From assembly GCF_029277445.1 (NCBI RefSeq), contig NZ_CP119566.1, positions 2,110,001 to 2,174,000 on the forward strand: 64,000 bases of DNA, in the 5' to 3' direction. The position numbers and the translations under genes were made by a program. The stretch is from Pararhizobium qamdonense (lineage in GTDB: Bacteria > Pseudomonadota > Alphaproteobacteria > Rhizobiales > Rhizobiaceae). The notes under the pieces were generated by a model that was not told the DNA's origin, ran no database searches, and saw nothing but the letters and a program-made list of their open reading frames with translations. Below are positions 19,763-28,575 of this stretch, piece after piece. Within the stretch, counting starts at the first letter, position 1; each line of letters begins with the position of its first letter.

Positions 19763-21961
19763 TCAATGCATCCGGATGGGGATCTGCCCGGCGAAGCCTC
19801 TCGCCAGGAGCACGGCGGTCTGCTCCGGCGGCAGCGCCTTGCCGTAGCGATAACCTTGGCCCGCCTGGCATCCCAGCCGCCGCAAGCTGATTTCCTGCTC
19901 CTCGGTCTCGATGCCTTCGGCGATGGTCTCCAGACCGAGTTCGTTGCTCATCATCAACATCGCCCTGGTGATGGCCGCATCATGGGGGTTTTCGGTCATC
20001 TCGGAGATGAATGCCCGGTCGATCTTCAGTGTCGTCAGCGGAAATCGTTGCAGCGAGCTCAAGGAGGCAAAGCCGGTTCCGAAATCGTCGAAAGCAATGC
20101 CGACGCCGAGATCGCGCAGGTGGTGCACGGCTTCGAAGGCGTTGTCGTCGTTGAGAAGCGCGATCGTTTCCGTCACCTCAAGGCCAAGTGCTGACGGGGG
20201 CAGGTTATGGTCTGAAAGCGCGCTGGTGACATGCTGGACGAGCGTGGAGGCGCGATACTGGGCGGCGAAGAGATTGACGCTGACCTTGATCGGCGGCAGG
20301 CCGCTTGCCCGCCATTGCGCCGCCTGCCGGCAGGCCTCGCGCAGCACCCACCAGCCGACCGGCAGGGCGAGGGCACTTGATTCCAGCGCCGGCAGGAAAT
20401 CGCCGGGATAGAGCAGGCCGTGCTGCGGATGCTGCCAGCGGATGAGCGCTTCCACGCCCAGAATATGCCCGTCGTCGAGCGAGACCTGCGGCTGATAGTA
20501 GAGCACCAGTTCGCTATTCTTCAGAGCGCGCAGAAGCTCATCCTGGGTGGCGCGCCTTGCCAGCGAATCGTTGCGCATGTCAGGCTCGAACATCAGCATT
20601 TTACTGCCGCCGGCCTTTTTGGCGCGGTAGAGCGCAAAGTCTGCGCTGGCGAGCAGTTCCTCGGCATCGGTGCCATGCAGTGGCGCCAGCGCGACACCGA
20701 TGGTTGCCGCCAGCTGGAAAACATGGCCGCCGACATCGAATGGCGCCTCGAAGCCGGACAGAACCGCGCCTATGGCGGTCATCGCTTCGTCAGGCTGCAG
20801 GTTACCGGGCAACAGGATGGCAAATTCATCGCCGCCGAACCGGGCCACCGTGACATCGGCCGACAGCACGGAGGGCAGCCGGACGGCGACGGCCTGCAGT
20901 AGGGCATCCCCGACGGCGTGTCCGAGACTGTCATTGACATCCTTGAAACCGTCGAGGTCGATGAGGGCGACGGTTGCTGTCTTGTTCTCCGACAGTTCCT
21001 CCTGCAGCAGGTTTTCAAAGCGGTGACGGTTGCTCAATCCCGTCAGGGTGTCCTGGTTTGCCATCCGCAGCAGCCGGGCATCGCGCTCGCGCCGTTCGGT
21101 AATGTCGCGGATGACCGCTCCCATGCCGACCCCGCGCTCGTCGTTCCAGATGGACAGCGAAATTTCGATCGGTACCTCGGTCTGGTCGCGTTTGCGGGCG
21201 ACCACTTCGACGGTCTTGCCGATCAGCCTCGTCGTGCCTCCTGCCAGAACCCGCGCAAGGCCCGCATGATGGGCGCCGCGAAACCGGTCGGGAATGATGA
21301 TGTCGATCAGCTGGCCTATCATCTCGTCCTGTTGATAGCCGAACAGGGTCAATGCGGCGCGATTGACGAATTCGATCCGCCCATTGGCAGCGATCGCGAA
21401 GAAAGCCAGCTCCGTCGCGTCGGAAAAGTTCATCACCGTCGAGCGGATGATTTCCGTCCGGCGCAAGCGCATCTGTTCCATCACCAGAGCGCCGAGGCGT
21501 TCGAGCGTCTTGCGTTGCTCGTCGCCAAAATCGTGGCGCGGCACGGTGTCCAGAATGCACAGCGCTCCGATGCGGAACCCCTCGTCGGTCGTCAGGGGCG
21601 TGCCGGCATAGAAGCGAAGGAAAGGTGCTCCGGTCACCAGCGGATTGCCGGCAAAGCGCGGGTCTCCCAGCATATCATCGATGACCAGAACATCGCCGCT
21701 TTCGATCGTATGGGTACAGACCGACATGCAGCGGGGGATATCCGGGAAATCGGCACCATGCATCGCCTTGAAGCCCTGCATGTCCTTTTCAACCAGCGTG
21801 ACGAAGGCCATCGGGGTGTGAAAAAGCTCTGCGGCAAGCTGCACGATCGTGTCGAACCGAGGCTCCGGCGGTGTGCCGGAGATCCATAAGTTCGCCAATG
21901 CCTGCAAACGGTTGCCTTCGGTATCGCCGTCCGTATCCGCTTCAGCCGTATGCGTGTTCAT
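19763..21961 (-). CDS. GAF-PAS-GGDEF-EAL bifunctional cyclic-di-GMP signalling protein
   Basis: Soluble 732-residue sensor with an N-terminal GAF domain (about 25-170) and a PAS domain (about 180-295). A GGDEF domain follows (about 305-460, motif ARFGGDEFAILLPG), then an EAL domain (about 475-720). The EAL residues needed for phosphodiesterase activity are visible: GVEALIRW, VSVNLFA, LEVTET, AFDDFGTG, a Lys in TLKIDRAF and AEGIETEE. GGDEF is intact, but no RxxD inhibitory site sits five residues upstream. Both activities are therefore possible. GGGAT precedes the ATG at 21961. The signal sensed is unknown. Confidence 0.92.
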   Translation of the reverse strand: MNTHTAEADTDGDTEGNRLQALANLWISGTPPEPRFDTIVQLAAELFHTPMAFVTLVEKDMQGFKAMHGADFPDIPRCMSVCTHTIESGDVLVIDDMLGDPRFAGNPLVTGAPFLRFYAGTPLTTDEGFRIGALCILDTVPRHDFGDEQRKTLERLGALVMEQMRLRRTEIIRSTVMNFSDATELAFFAIAANGRIEFVNRAALTLFGYQQDEMIGQLIDIIIPDRFRGAHHAGLARVLAGGTTRLIGKTVEVVARKRDQTEVPIEISLSIWNDERGVGMGAVIRDITERRERDARLLRMANQDTLTGLSNRHRFENLLQEELSENKTATVALIDLDGFKDVNDSLGHAVGDALLQAVAVRLPSVLSADVTVARFGGDEFAILLPGNLQPDEAMTAIGAVLSGFEAPFDVGGHVFQLAATIGVALAPLHGTDAEELLASADFALYRAKKAGGSKMLMFEPDMRNDSLARRATQDELLRALKNSELVLYYQPQVSLDDGHILGVEALIRWQHPQHGLLYPGDFLPALESSALALPVGWWVLREACRQAAQWRASGLPPIKVSVNLFAAQYRASTLVQHVTSALSDHNLPPSALGLEVTETIALLNDDNAFEAVHHLRDLGVGIAFDDFGTGFASLSSLQRFPLTTLKIDRAFISEMTENPHDAAITRAMLMMSNELGLETIAEGIETEEQEISLRRLGCQAGQGYRYGKALPPEQTAVLLARGFAGQIPIRMH

Positions 21962-22357
21962 TCGAAATCCCGATCTGGCCTTAAGGGTAGCCGCAGTATC
22001 TTTGCAGACAATGTCATGTTGCCACCCAGGATTTCCTCAAAATATTTGCAACCCGTTATCAAGCGCTGAAGAAAAGCTGTGAAATCTATTAGATATTACT
22101 ATTACGTGTGCACGTCTACGGTGCCAGCTGGCGGCTTTCAACCTTCATCGGCTGCGGGGCGTCCGGCAATTGCACACGAAGCGAGTATTGGCCACGCTTG
22201 CAGCGTGCAGAACGGGATATGGCCGATTTTGATGCAGCCGGCGCTTCACGGCCGCCCTGATAAATTCGGCGCGACACCTGCCGCCAAATAGTATCCTATG
22301 GGGGCAGGCGGTCAAAGAACTGCCGGTGTCAACCAGAACCCGAGGAACACGCAAGCG
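21962..22357. other. Intergenic region between the GGDEF-EAL gene and the FAH-family gene
   Basis: About 395 bases holding the divergent promoters. The first 130 bases are AT-rich, the remainder GC-rich. Short open frames here show no coding character, RBS or recognisable homology. No repeat or operator was recognised. Confidence 0.4.
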
Positions 22358-23104
22358 ATGAAACTGGCTACTCTGAAAGACAGTACCCGCGACGGCAAAC
22401 TCGTCGTCGTCTCCAAGGATCTGACCCGCTGCTCGGAAGTCGGCCATATTGCCCGCACGCTTCAGGCCGCACTCGACGACTGGGCCCATGCCGGGCCGCG
22501 TCTCGCCCGCGTTGCCATCGGCGTCGAGACCGGTTCGCAGCCGACCATGCGATTTCACGAGCATGATGCCGCGTCGCCGCTGCCGCGCGCCTTTTTCTGG
22601 GCTGGCGGCTCCGGCGGTTTTGCGGGTCCCCGCGATCCCATCTCGCTTTCGGGCGATGTTTCGGATGTGACAGCGACGGCCCAACTGGCTGTGATCGCCG
22701 ATGATCTCGACGCGCAGCCAGGCGCCGACGCGGCAAGTGACGCGGTGCTTCTCGTTCTCCTCGCCAACGACGTATCTGCGGACGGAGCCGGTCTTGCTTC
22801 GTCCTTTTCCCCGGTCGCCGTCACGCCGGACGAGCTGGATGGTTTGTCGGGCCTCTCTCTGCTTGTTCGCCGTAACGGCAATCCGGTTGAGGGTGGCAAG
22901 GGTGCTGCGGTGGATAGCGCGAAAGCGGTGGCTGCTGCTGCGGACAAGCGTTCGCTTGTCGCCGGCAGTCTCGTTGCAACCGGTTCGTGCCGGGTGACCA
23001 CGGCTCTTTCCTTGGGCGACGTGGTTCGCGTCGAGCTGAACGACGGCACCGGACATTCCGTTTTTGGCGCGATCGAACAGACGGTGGAAACCCGCAGCAG
23101 GTGA
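22358..23104 (+). CDS. Divergent fumarylacetoacetate hydrolase (FAH) family protein, probable pseudoenzyme
   Basis: The N-terminus MKLATLKDSTRDGKLVVVS, and later RFHEHDAASPLPRAF and SSFSPVAVTPDEL, clearly mark FAH-family ancestry (a rhizobial FAH-like hydrolase). The 248-residue product is about 90 shorter than usual, with a block missing in the middle. The two metal-binding glutamates normally in an E-G-E motif before a beta strand are replaced (TAQLAVI), while the later Asp in LANDVS remains. It may therefore lack hydrolase activity. The frame is uninterrupted and codon use resembles the neighbours, so it could still be expressed. GAGGA lies upstream of 22358. Confidence 0.65.
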   Translation: MKLATLKDSTRDGKLVVVSKDLTRCSEVGHIARTLQAALDDWAHAGPRLARVAIGVETGSQPTMRFHEHDAASPLPRAFFWAGGSGGFAGPRDPISLSGDVSDVTATAQLAVIADDLDAQPGADAASDAVLLVLLANDVSADGAGLASSFSPVAVTPDELDGLSGLSLLVRRNGNPVEGGKGAAVDSAKAVAAAADKRSLVAGSLVATGSCRVTTALSLGDVVRVELNDGTGHSVFGAIEQTVETRSR

Positions 23105-23290
23105 CGAGGCCGGGTTGTGGGGAAACCCGGAACCCGTTTCTCACACGGACAATTCCTGCCTTCAATTCTTGAATTGTCTTTTTGCACTGCACACGTTAGG
23201 ACACTGCGCCGGGCGGATGCTTGCAGGAAAGCCCGGCGAGGCCAGCCGCCGTGGACAGGGCGGCATGCTTGCGGATTGGAGGATCCCGAG

Positions 23291-24166
23291 ATGGAAACAA
23301 TCACCACCATTGCCTTATTGCGCGCGCGGCTGAGCGCCCATCGCCGCGCCGGAAAGACCATCGGTCTCGTTCCGACCATGGGCTATCTGCATGTCGGCCA
23401 TATGGAACTGGTCGCCCGCGCGCGGGCGGCAAACGATATCGTCGTCGTCAGCCTGTTCGTAAACCCTCTGCAGTTCGGCGCCAACGAGGACCTGACGAAA
23501 TATCCGCGCGATCTGGCCCGCGACCAGGCCATGCTGATCGAGGGCCGTGCCGAATATCTCTTTGCGCCTGGCGTTGACGATATGTATCCACGGCCGATGG
23601 AAACGGTGGTCGATGTGCCAACGCTCGGCAGCGAGCTCGAGGGCTCGGTGCGGCCCGGTCATTTCGCCGGGGTGGCGACCGTCGTTACCAAGCTGTTCAA
23701 CATCGTCCAGCCGGACCGCGCCTATTTCGGCGAGAAGGATTTCCAGCAGCTGCAGATCATCCGCCGCATGGTGGAGGACATGGCACAGCCGGTCGATGTG
23801 GTCGGTGTCGCAACGGTGCGCGAAGCCGACGGTCTCGCCTGCTCGTCGCGCAATGTCTATCTGAGCCCTGCCGAGCGGTCGGCTGCGGCGATCGTTCCGA
23901 AGGCGCTCGATGAGGCCGGACGGTTGATCGCCGGTGGTATGACCGATGTCGCCGAGCTTGAAAAAGCGGTCACGGATTTCATTGCCGCCGAGCCCCTGGC
24001 AAGGCCTGAAGTGGTCGCGCTGCGCGATCCCGAAACCCTGCAGGAATTGACGGAAATCGGCGAAAAACCGGTTCTTCTGTTGCTTTTTATCCGCTTCGGG
24101 AGCACGAAGCTGCTCGATAACCGGGTTTTCAGCCCGAAAACTGCAAAATTTGCAAAGGTGGCATGA
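23291..24166 (+). CDS. panC: PanC, pantothenate synthetase
   Basis: ATP-dependent cytoplasmic ligase joining pantoate and beta-alanine; 291 residues. The frame is open upstream, but the ATG at 23291 has GGAGG eight bases before it and gives the expected N-terminus. Signatures: [46 protein letters not shown] and [13 protein letters not shown]. Its stop overlaps the panB start (ATGA at 24163), so panC-panB form a coupled pantothenate operon. Confidence 0.96.
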   Translation: METITTIALLRARLSAHRRAGKTIGLVPTMGYLHVGHMELVARARAANDIVVVSLFVNPLQFGANEDLTKYPRDLARDQAMLIEGRAEYLFAPGVDDMYPRPMETVVDVPTLGSELEGSVRPGHFAGVATVVTKLFNIVQPDRAYFGEKDFQQLQIIRRMVEDMAQPVDVVGVATVREADGLACSSRNVYLSPAERSAAAIVPKALDEAGRLIAGGMTDVAELEKAVTDFIAAEPLARPEVVALRDPETLQELTEIGEKPVLLLLFIRFGSTKLLDNRVFSPKTAKFAKVA

Positions 24167-24996
24167 GCATGAGTGTACAGGCAGTAAAGCGGCGCCTGAG
24201 CCCCGGCAGCATCGAGGCATTGAAGGGCGAGCGCCCGATCGTCAGCCTGACGGCCTATACGACGCCGATCGCCCGGCTGCTTGATCCGCATGTGGATTTC
24301 ATGCTGGTCGGCGATTCCCTCGGCATGGTGCTCTACGGTCTCGATTCGACCGTCGGCGTGACGCTCGACATGATGATCGCCCATGGCCAGGCCGTTATGC
24401 GCGGTTCTGAAAAAGCGTGTGTGGTCGTTGATCTGCCGTTCGGTTCCTATCAGGAATCCAAGGAGCAGGCCTTTAACAGTGCGGCGCGCATCCTCAAGGA
24501 AACCGGCTGCAGCGCGGTCAAGCTCGAAGGTGGCGCGGAGATGGCGGAAACCGTCGATTTCCTCACTCAGCGCGGCATTCCGGTGCTGGGTCATGTCGGC
24601 CTGATGCCGCAGCTCGTCAACACGATGGGCGGTTACCGCTCGCTGGGACGCAGCGACAAGGAAGCCGCCAAGATCCGCCGCGATGCCAAGGCAATCGATG
24701 ATGCCGGTGCGTTCGCGATTGTGGTCGAAGGCACGATCGAGCCGTTGGCCCGTGAAATTTCCGAGACGCTGCGGGCACCGACCATCGGTATCGGAGCCTC
24801 GCCGGCCTGTGACGGCCAGATCCTCGTTTCCGATGACATGCTCGGGATTTTCAGCGATTTCAAGCCGCGCTTCGTCAAGCATTTCGCCGAACTGGCGCCG
24901 CAGATATCCGCCGCTTTCGAGGCCTATGCCAATGAAGTCAAGGCGCGCACCTTTCCGGGCATCGAACATACGTTTCAGGTGAAGCCGAAGGGCTAA
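24163..24996 (+). CDS. panB: PanB, 3-methyl-2-oxobutanoate hydroxymethyltransferase
   Basis: Converts 2-oxoisovalerate and methylene-THF to ketopantoate, upstream of PanC in pantothenate synthesis; 277 residues, cytoplasmic. Signatures: [11 protein letters not shown], metal-binding [26 protein letters not shown] and [27 protein letters not shown] ends the barrel. A second ATG at 24169 is also possible. The gene overlaps panC by four bases. Confidence 0.96.
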   Translation: MSMSVQAVKRRLSPGSIEALKGERPIVSLTAYTTPIARLLDPHVDFMLVGDSLGMVLYGLDSTVGVTLDMMIAHGQAVMRGSEKACVVVDLPFGSYQESKEQAFNSAARILKETGCSAVKLEGGAEMAETVDFLTQRGIPVLGHVGLMPQLVNTMGGYRSLGRSDKEAAKIRRDAKAIDDAGAFAIVVEGTIEPLAREISETLRAPTIGIGASPACDGQILVSDDMLGIFSDFKPRFVKHFAELAPQISAAFEAYANEVKARTFPGIEHTFQVKPKG

Positions 24997-25022
24997 AGCC
25001 CGATTGTTCAGCGATACGCAAT

Positions 25023-25088
25023 GTGATCATAATTTTGGATCACTGCATCAATCTTATTGAATTGTCCGATAGGCCCGGCGGGCCTATC
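25023..25088 (+). promoter_or_regulatory. Dyad and hairpin in the panB-azlC interval
   Basis: GTGATC (25023-25028) and GATCAC (25038-25043) form a dyad with a nine-base AT-rich spacer, the shape of a dimeric regulator site. A 9-bp GC-rich hairpin GATAGGCCC/GGGCCTATC follows at 25068-25088, without a T run. The hairpin may weakly terminate panB. The dyad could be an operator for azlCD, for example of an Lrp/AsnC or GntR protein, but no regulator gene lies nearby. Confidence 0.35.
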
Positions 25089-25164
25089 TGTGCGTTTCAT
25101 AACGAACGCATCGCCGCATCTGTGGCCTGGCCGATGGCCCCGTCACTCCGGAAAGTTTCCTTCA

Positions 25165-25881
25165 ATGACAAAAGACGATTTCTGGCAAGGCGCGCGGGGC
25201 GGATTTCCCGTCATGGTGTCCGCAGCACCCTTCGGCGCTCTGTTTGGCGCACTTGCCGTCGATAACGGGTTCTCCGTTTTCGACGCGGTGTTCATGAGCG
25301 CCACGGTCTATGCCGGAGCCAGCCAGATGGTGGGTCTCGAGCTGTTTGGCCACAACGTCCAGCCCTGGCTGATCATCCTGTCGATTTTTGCCGTGAATTT
25401 CCGCCACATCCTCTATTCGGCGTCGATTGCCCGCCACATCCGCCATTTCTCTCCCGTGCAGAAGTTCTTCGCCTTTTTCCTGCTGGTCGATCCGCAATAT
25501 GCGGAAACGGAAAAGCGGGCCGAGCGCGGCGAGCCGGTGACCTTTGCCTGGTATCTGGGATTTGGACTGGTCATCTATCTGCCCTGGCAGCTGATGACGC
25601 TTTTGGGGGCAATCTTCGGGCAGATGATTGGAGATCCCAAGGCCATCGGTCTCGACGTGCTGCTGCCGATCTATTTCATGGGGCTGGTTCTGGGCTTTCG
25701 CAAGCGCGACAACTGGCTGCCGGTGGTGGCGGTCAGTTCGCTGGCATCGATTGCCGCAATGCATTTCGTCGGCTCGCCCTGGCATGTCAGCATCGGCGCC
25801 ATCGCCGGCATCCTGCTTGCCGCCTGCCTGCCGCTGCCAAAACAGCATGAAGAGCCGGTCACTCTGGAGCATGAGGTCTGA
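25165..25881 (+). CDS. azlC: AzlC-family branched-chain amino acid export permease, large subunit
   Basis: Inner-membrane protein of 238 residues. Together with the small AzlD partner it forms a branched-chain amino acid exporter in characterised homologues (BrnF-BrnE, YgaZ-YgaH). The sequence FPVMVSAAPFGALFGALAV, the YAGASQMVGLEL motif and NFRHILYSAS are typical of AzlC. The ATG at 25165 begins MTKDDFWQGARGG; residues encoded upstream do not resemble the family. It lies two bases from azlD, so they form one operon. Its position after panCB may reflect shared branched-chain keto acid metabolism (inference). Confidence 0.9.
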   Translation: MTKDDFWQGARGGFPVMVSAAPFGALFGALAVDNGFSVFDAVFMSATVYAGASQMVGLELFGHNVQPWLIILSIFAVNFRHILYSASIARHIRHFSPVQKFFAFFLLVDPQYAETEKRAERGEPVTFAWYLGFGLVIYLPWQLMTLLGAIFGQMIGDPKAIGLDVLLPIYFMGLVLGFRKRDNWLPVVAVSSLASIAAMHFVGSPWHVSIGAIAGILLAACLPLPKQHEEPVTLEHEV

Positions 25882-25883
25882 TC

Positions 25884-26195
25884 ATGGACAATGCACAACA
25901 TATGCACCTGATCTATGTGATCCTAGCCGCCGCCGCCGCGACGTTCCTTACCCGCATCGGCGGCTATGTGATGATCACGCAGATGAAGCGGATTCCGCCG
26001 CGCATGGAGGCGGCATTGAATGCGGTGCCTGCCGCCGTGCTCTCGACGCTGGTTGCCCCTGCCTTCCTTTCCGGTGGCTGGGATGTGGCTGTCGCGATGC
26101 TCGTCGCGCTCGCCATCGGCCTGCGCTTTTCATCGCTCTGGATGCTTTTGGCCGGCTGGCTTGTGGTCATGGCGATCCGTCATCTCGTGATGTAG
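25884..26195 (+). CDS. azlD: AzlD-family small subunit of branched-chain amino acid exporter
   Basis: A 103-residue membrane protein with four hydrophobic segments. FLTRIGGYVMI, and PPRMEAALNAVPAAVLSTLVAP, are characteristic of AzlD. The gene starts two bases after the azlC stop, and the two products are expected to act together. A bidirectional terminator begins immediately after the stop and is shared with convergent pepP. Confidence 0.9.
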   Translation: MDNAQHMHLIYVILAAAAATFLTRIGGYVMITQMKRIPPRMEAALNAVPAAVLSTLVAPAFLSGGWDVAVAMLVALAIGLRFSSLWMLLAGWLVVMAIRHLVM

Positions 26196-26196
26196 A

Positions 26197-26228
26197 AAAA
26201 GGCCCGCTCCTTGCGAAGCGGGCCTTTT
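26197..26228. terminator. Bidirectional terminator between azlD and pepP
   Basis: A perfect 12-bp stem, 26197-26208 against 26217-26228, with an eight-base loop. A-rich and T-rich flanks on both sides let it serve azlCD (+) and pepP (-). Confidence 0.92.
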
Positions 26229-26231
26229 CAT

Positions 26232-28067
26232 TCAGCGGCTGATCGGTGCCGCTGCTGCCTTCAGCCAGGAAAGTACCGCCTCGTCCGAAATCAGCGGCGA
26301 CAGCTTTTCCTCTGTCTCGGCGTGATAGGCGTTCAGCCAGGACAGTTCCTCGTCAGTCAGAAGGGCGGGGACGATCAGGCGGCGATCGATCGGGCAGAAG
26401 GTCAGCGTTTGAAAGCCGAGCATCGGCAGATCGCCGCCCTCGATTTCCGCAGCTTCCAGCACATGAACAAGGTTTTCGATGCGGATGCCGAAGGCGCCGG
26501 GGCGGTAGTAGCCCGGTTCGTTCGACAGGATCATGCCGGAGAGCAGTTCCTGCGTGGAGGCGCGGGAGATGCGCTGCGGGCCTTCATGCACCGACAGATA
26601 GGAGCCAACGCCGTGGCCGGTTCCATGGGCGAAATCGGCGCCCGCCTTCCACAGCGCGATGCGGGCGAGCGGGTCGAGATCGACGCCGCGCGAGCCCTTT
26701 GGAAAGCGTGCGGTGCTGATGGCGATCATGCCCTTGAGGACGAGGGTGAAAAAGCGGCGCTGATCGTCCGGGACGGTGCCGATCGCGACCGTGCGGGTAA
26801 TGTCGGTGGTGCCGTTGATATATTGGCCGCCGGAATCGATCAGGAACATGGTGCCATCGGCGATGGCGAGGTCGCTTTCTGTCGTGACGCGGTAGTGCAT
26901 GATCGCGGCATGCGCGCCGGCGCCCGAGATGGTGTCGAAGGAAATGTCCTTGAGCGGGTTCTGCATGCGCTGGCCGACTGTGGCGCGGCAGGCTTCCAGC
27001 TTCTCAACGGCGGCAATTTCGGTGATCGTGCCGGGCTGTGTCTGGTCGAGCCAGGCCAGGAACTCGACCATGGCAGCGCCGTCCTGAAGGTGGGCCCGGG
27101 CCGAGCCTTCGATCTCCGCCGCATTCTTGCGGGCGCGGGGCAGGCGGGCGGGATCGATCGCCTCGATCACGGTACCGCCGCTCACACGGATGCGCTCGGC
27201 AAGCGCAAAGGGTGCGTGATCGGGATCGATCATGATTGCCTTGCCGGTTGCCGCAAGGGCTGCGACCTTGTCGTCGAAAGACGCTGGCGCCTCGATACTT
27301 GCGAGCTGTGTAAGATAGGCTTCCTCCTCGATCCCGGCCTTGCGCTTGTCGAGAAACAACTGCGCGCTGCCATCGGCATGGACGATGGCGCGGGCAAGCG
27401 GATGCGGCGTGTGCGGTACATCGCTGCCGCGGATGTTGAAGGTCCAGGCGATCGACGATGGATCGGTGAGCACCACCGCATCGGCGCCGGCCTTGGCGAT
27501 CTCTGCCGCCATTGCCGTCAGCTTGTCCTTGGCAAGGATGCCGGAATGATCGAGCGGCTGAATCTTGACGCGGCCAAGCGGGGCGGCGGGGCGGTCCTTC
27601 CACTGGCGGTCGAGCGGATTGTGATCGAGAAAGACCAGCGCGCCGCCGAGCGCTTCAAGCGCCTTTTCCAGCTTGCGCACTTCGGCGCCGGTATGCAGCC
27701 ACGGGTCGATGCCGAGGCGAAAGCCCTTTTTTCCATTGTGCTCCAGCCACAGGTGCGGGGGTTCGCCGACCAGATCGCCGCCGGTGAAAACTGTGGCATC
27801 GACCTGTTCCTTCAACTGGGTGACGTAGCGGCCATCCACAAAGACAATCGCCTGACCCTGCGTGATGAGTGCAATACCGGCCGATCCGGTAAAGCCTGTC
27901 AGCCAGGACAGGCGCTCGGCGGAGGCGGGGACATATTCGCCCTGGAACTCGTCGGCTCTGGGGACGAGGAAGCCATCGACATTCAGGGCCGTTAGTGCCG
28001 CACGCAGCGCGGTGACGCGCTCCTTGCCGAATTGCGGAGTGGAGGTGACTGCAAAAGACTGGAACAT
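26232..28067 (-). CDS. pepP: Xaa-Pro aminopeptidase (aminopeptidase P, M24B)
   Basis: Metallopeptidase that removes an N-terminal residue preceding proline; 611 residues, the long form with two creatinase-like N-terminal domains. The catalytic pita-bread domain is C-terminal. Metal ligands are visible as Asp in LIDSGGQY and TTDITR, His in FAHGTGHGVG, Glu in NEPGYY and the Glu in GIRIENLVHV. FRLGIDPWLHT and GYTGSAG-like FTGFTGSAG region mark the N-terminal domains. AGGA lies about nine bases before the ATG at 28067. No signal peptide, so cytoplasmic. Confidence 0.93.
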   Translation of the reverse strand: MFQSFAVTSTPQFGKERVTALRAALTALNVDGFLVPRADEFQGEYVPASAERLSWLTGFTGSAGIALITQGQAIVFVDGRYVTQLKEQVDATVFTGGDLVGEPPHLWLEHNGKKGFRLGIDPWLHTGAEVRKLEKALEALGGALVFLDHNPLDRQWKDRPAAPLGRVKIQPLDHSGILAKDKLTAMAAEIAKAGADAVVLTDPSSIAWTFNIRGSDVPHTPHPLARAIVHADGSAQLFLDKRKAGIEEEAYLTQLASIEAPASFDDKVAALAATGKAIMIDPDHAPFALAERIRVSGGTVIEAIDPARLPRARKNAAEIEGSARAHLQDGAAMVEFLAWLDQTQPGTITEIAAVEKLEACRATVGQRMQNPLKDISFDTISGAGAHAAIMHYRVTTESDLAIADGTMFLIDSGGQYINGTTDITRTVAIGTVPDDQRRFFTLVLKGMIAISTARFPKGSRGVDLDPLARIALWKAGADFAHGTGHGVGSYLSVHEGPQRISRASTQELLSGMILSNEPGYYRPGAFGIRIENLVHVLEAAEIEGGDLPMLGFQTLTFCPIDRRLIVPALLTDEELSWLNAYHAETEEKLSPLISDEAVLSWLKAAAAPISR

Positions 28068-28299
28068 GGATTTTTCCTGCGATGGGGAGGAACCGGCACC
28101 GGGATCGCGCTGTGCGATGCGGATCGATTCCTCAAAAGTGGAAACAGTCTAGCGGAAACTGCCGGCGCTGCGAAAGCCCGTCTTTCTGGCCTCTAGTTTG
28201 TTGAACGATCTTCCCGTGTTGTGGAACGTATGCATCATGCGCATGGCACCCATGCTGCATTGCGGCTGGACCGGATTTCAAAATAGTCTATAAACCCGC

Positions 28300-28510
28300 T
28301 CAACGAACACGGACGCACATCTGTTGTTCCTGCGAATGCCGTTTGGCACGAGCTGCACGGTCTGAACATGGTTGGTTATCCTTCTCCTCCTCCCTCCGGG
28401 TGGCCAATTTCAGACTGTGAAGAGTCCGCTTGAGCGCTCCTCCTCCTCAAGCTCGCGGACATGACCGGCTTGCCGGTCAGCGGGCGATGCTTCGGCATCG
28501 CCTTTGTATT
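28300..28510 (+). ncRNA. Candidate trans-acting small RNA with CU-rich loops
   Basis: In the 508-base pepP-prmA gap, a promoter-like CTGGAC-N16-CTATAA (28266-28293) precedes about 200 bases that do not code. They fold into well-formed hairpins: GCTTGAG/CTCAAGC (28428-28434 with 28446-28452) extended by GTCC/GGAC. A perfect GACCGGC-TT-GCCGGTC follows (28463-28478), then GCGATGC-TTCG-GCATCGC (28484-28501) followed by CTTTGT, like a Rho-independent end. The 28435-28445 loop and the stretch 28381-28396 are CTCCTCC-rich and could pair with Shine-Dalgarno sequences. This is the architecture of conserved rhizobial sRNAs (EcpR1 and the alpha-r families), but I cannot assign one. Boundaries are estimates. 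Confidence 0.65.
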
Positions 28511-28511
28511 G

Positions 28512-28547
28512 AAAAACCCGCCTGTCCATGATGGACCGGCGGGTTTT
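28512..28547 (-). terminator. Terminator after prmA
   Basis: A long inverted repeat (28512-28528 against 28531-28547, one mismatch) carries AAAACCCGCC/GGCGGGTTTT arms, giving a T run on the reverse strand after prmA. The symmetry means it may also back up the upstream sRNA on the + strand. Confidence 0.85.
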
Positions 28548-28575
28548 CCTTTTTCAGGGCTTTGAAAATTCCCGC

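Noticed and set aside
22079..22291. A 70-codon forward frame upstream of the FAH-family gene
   Set aside because: Starts in AT-rich promoter-like DNA without a ribosome binding site; no coding character or homology seen.
26211..27995. A 594-codon forward frame over pepP
   Set aside because: Mirror frame of the M24B peptidase gene; no ribosome binding site or domain.
28221..28286. A 22-codon His-rich frame (GTG start, four His in eight codons) that resembles a histidine leader peptide
   Set aside because: No histidine operon lies downstream on this strand, there is no convincing ribosome binding site, and the frame ends inside the proposed sRNA promoter.
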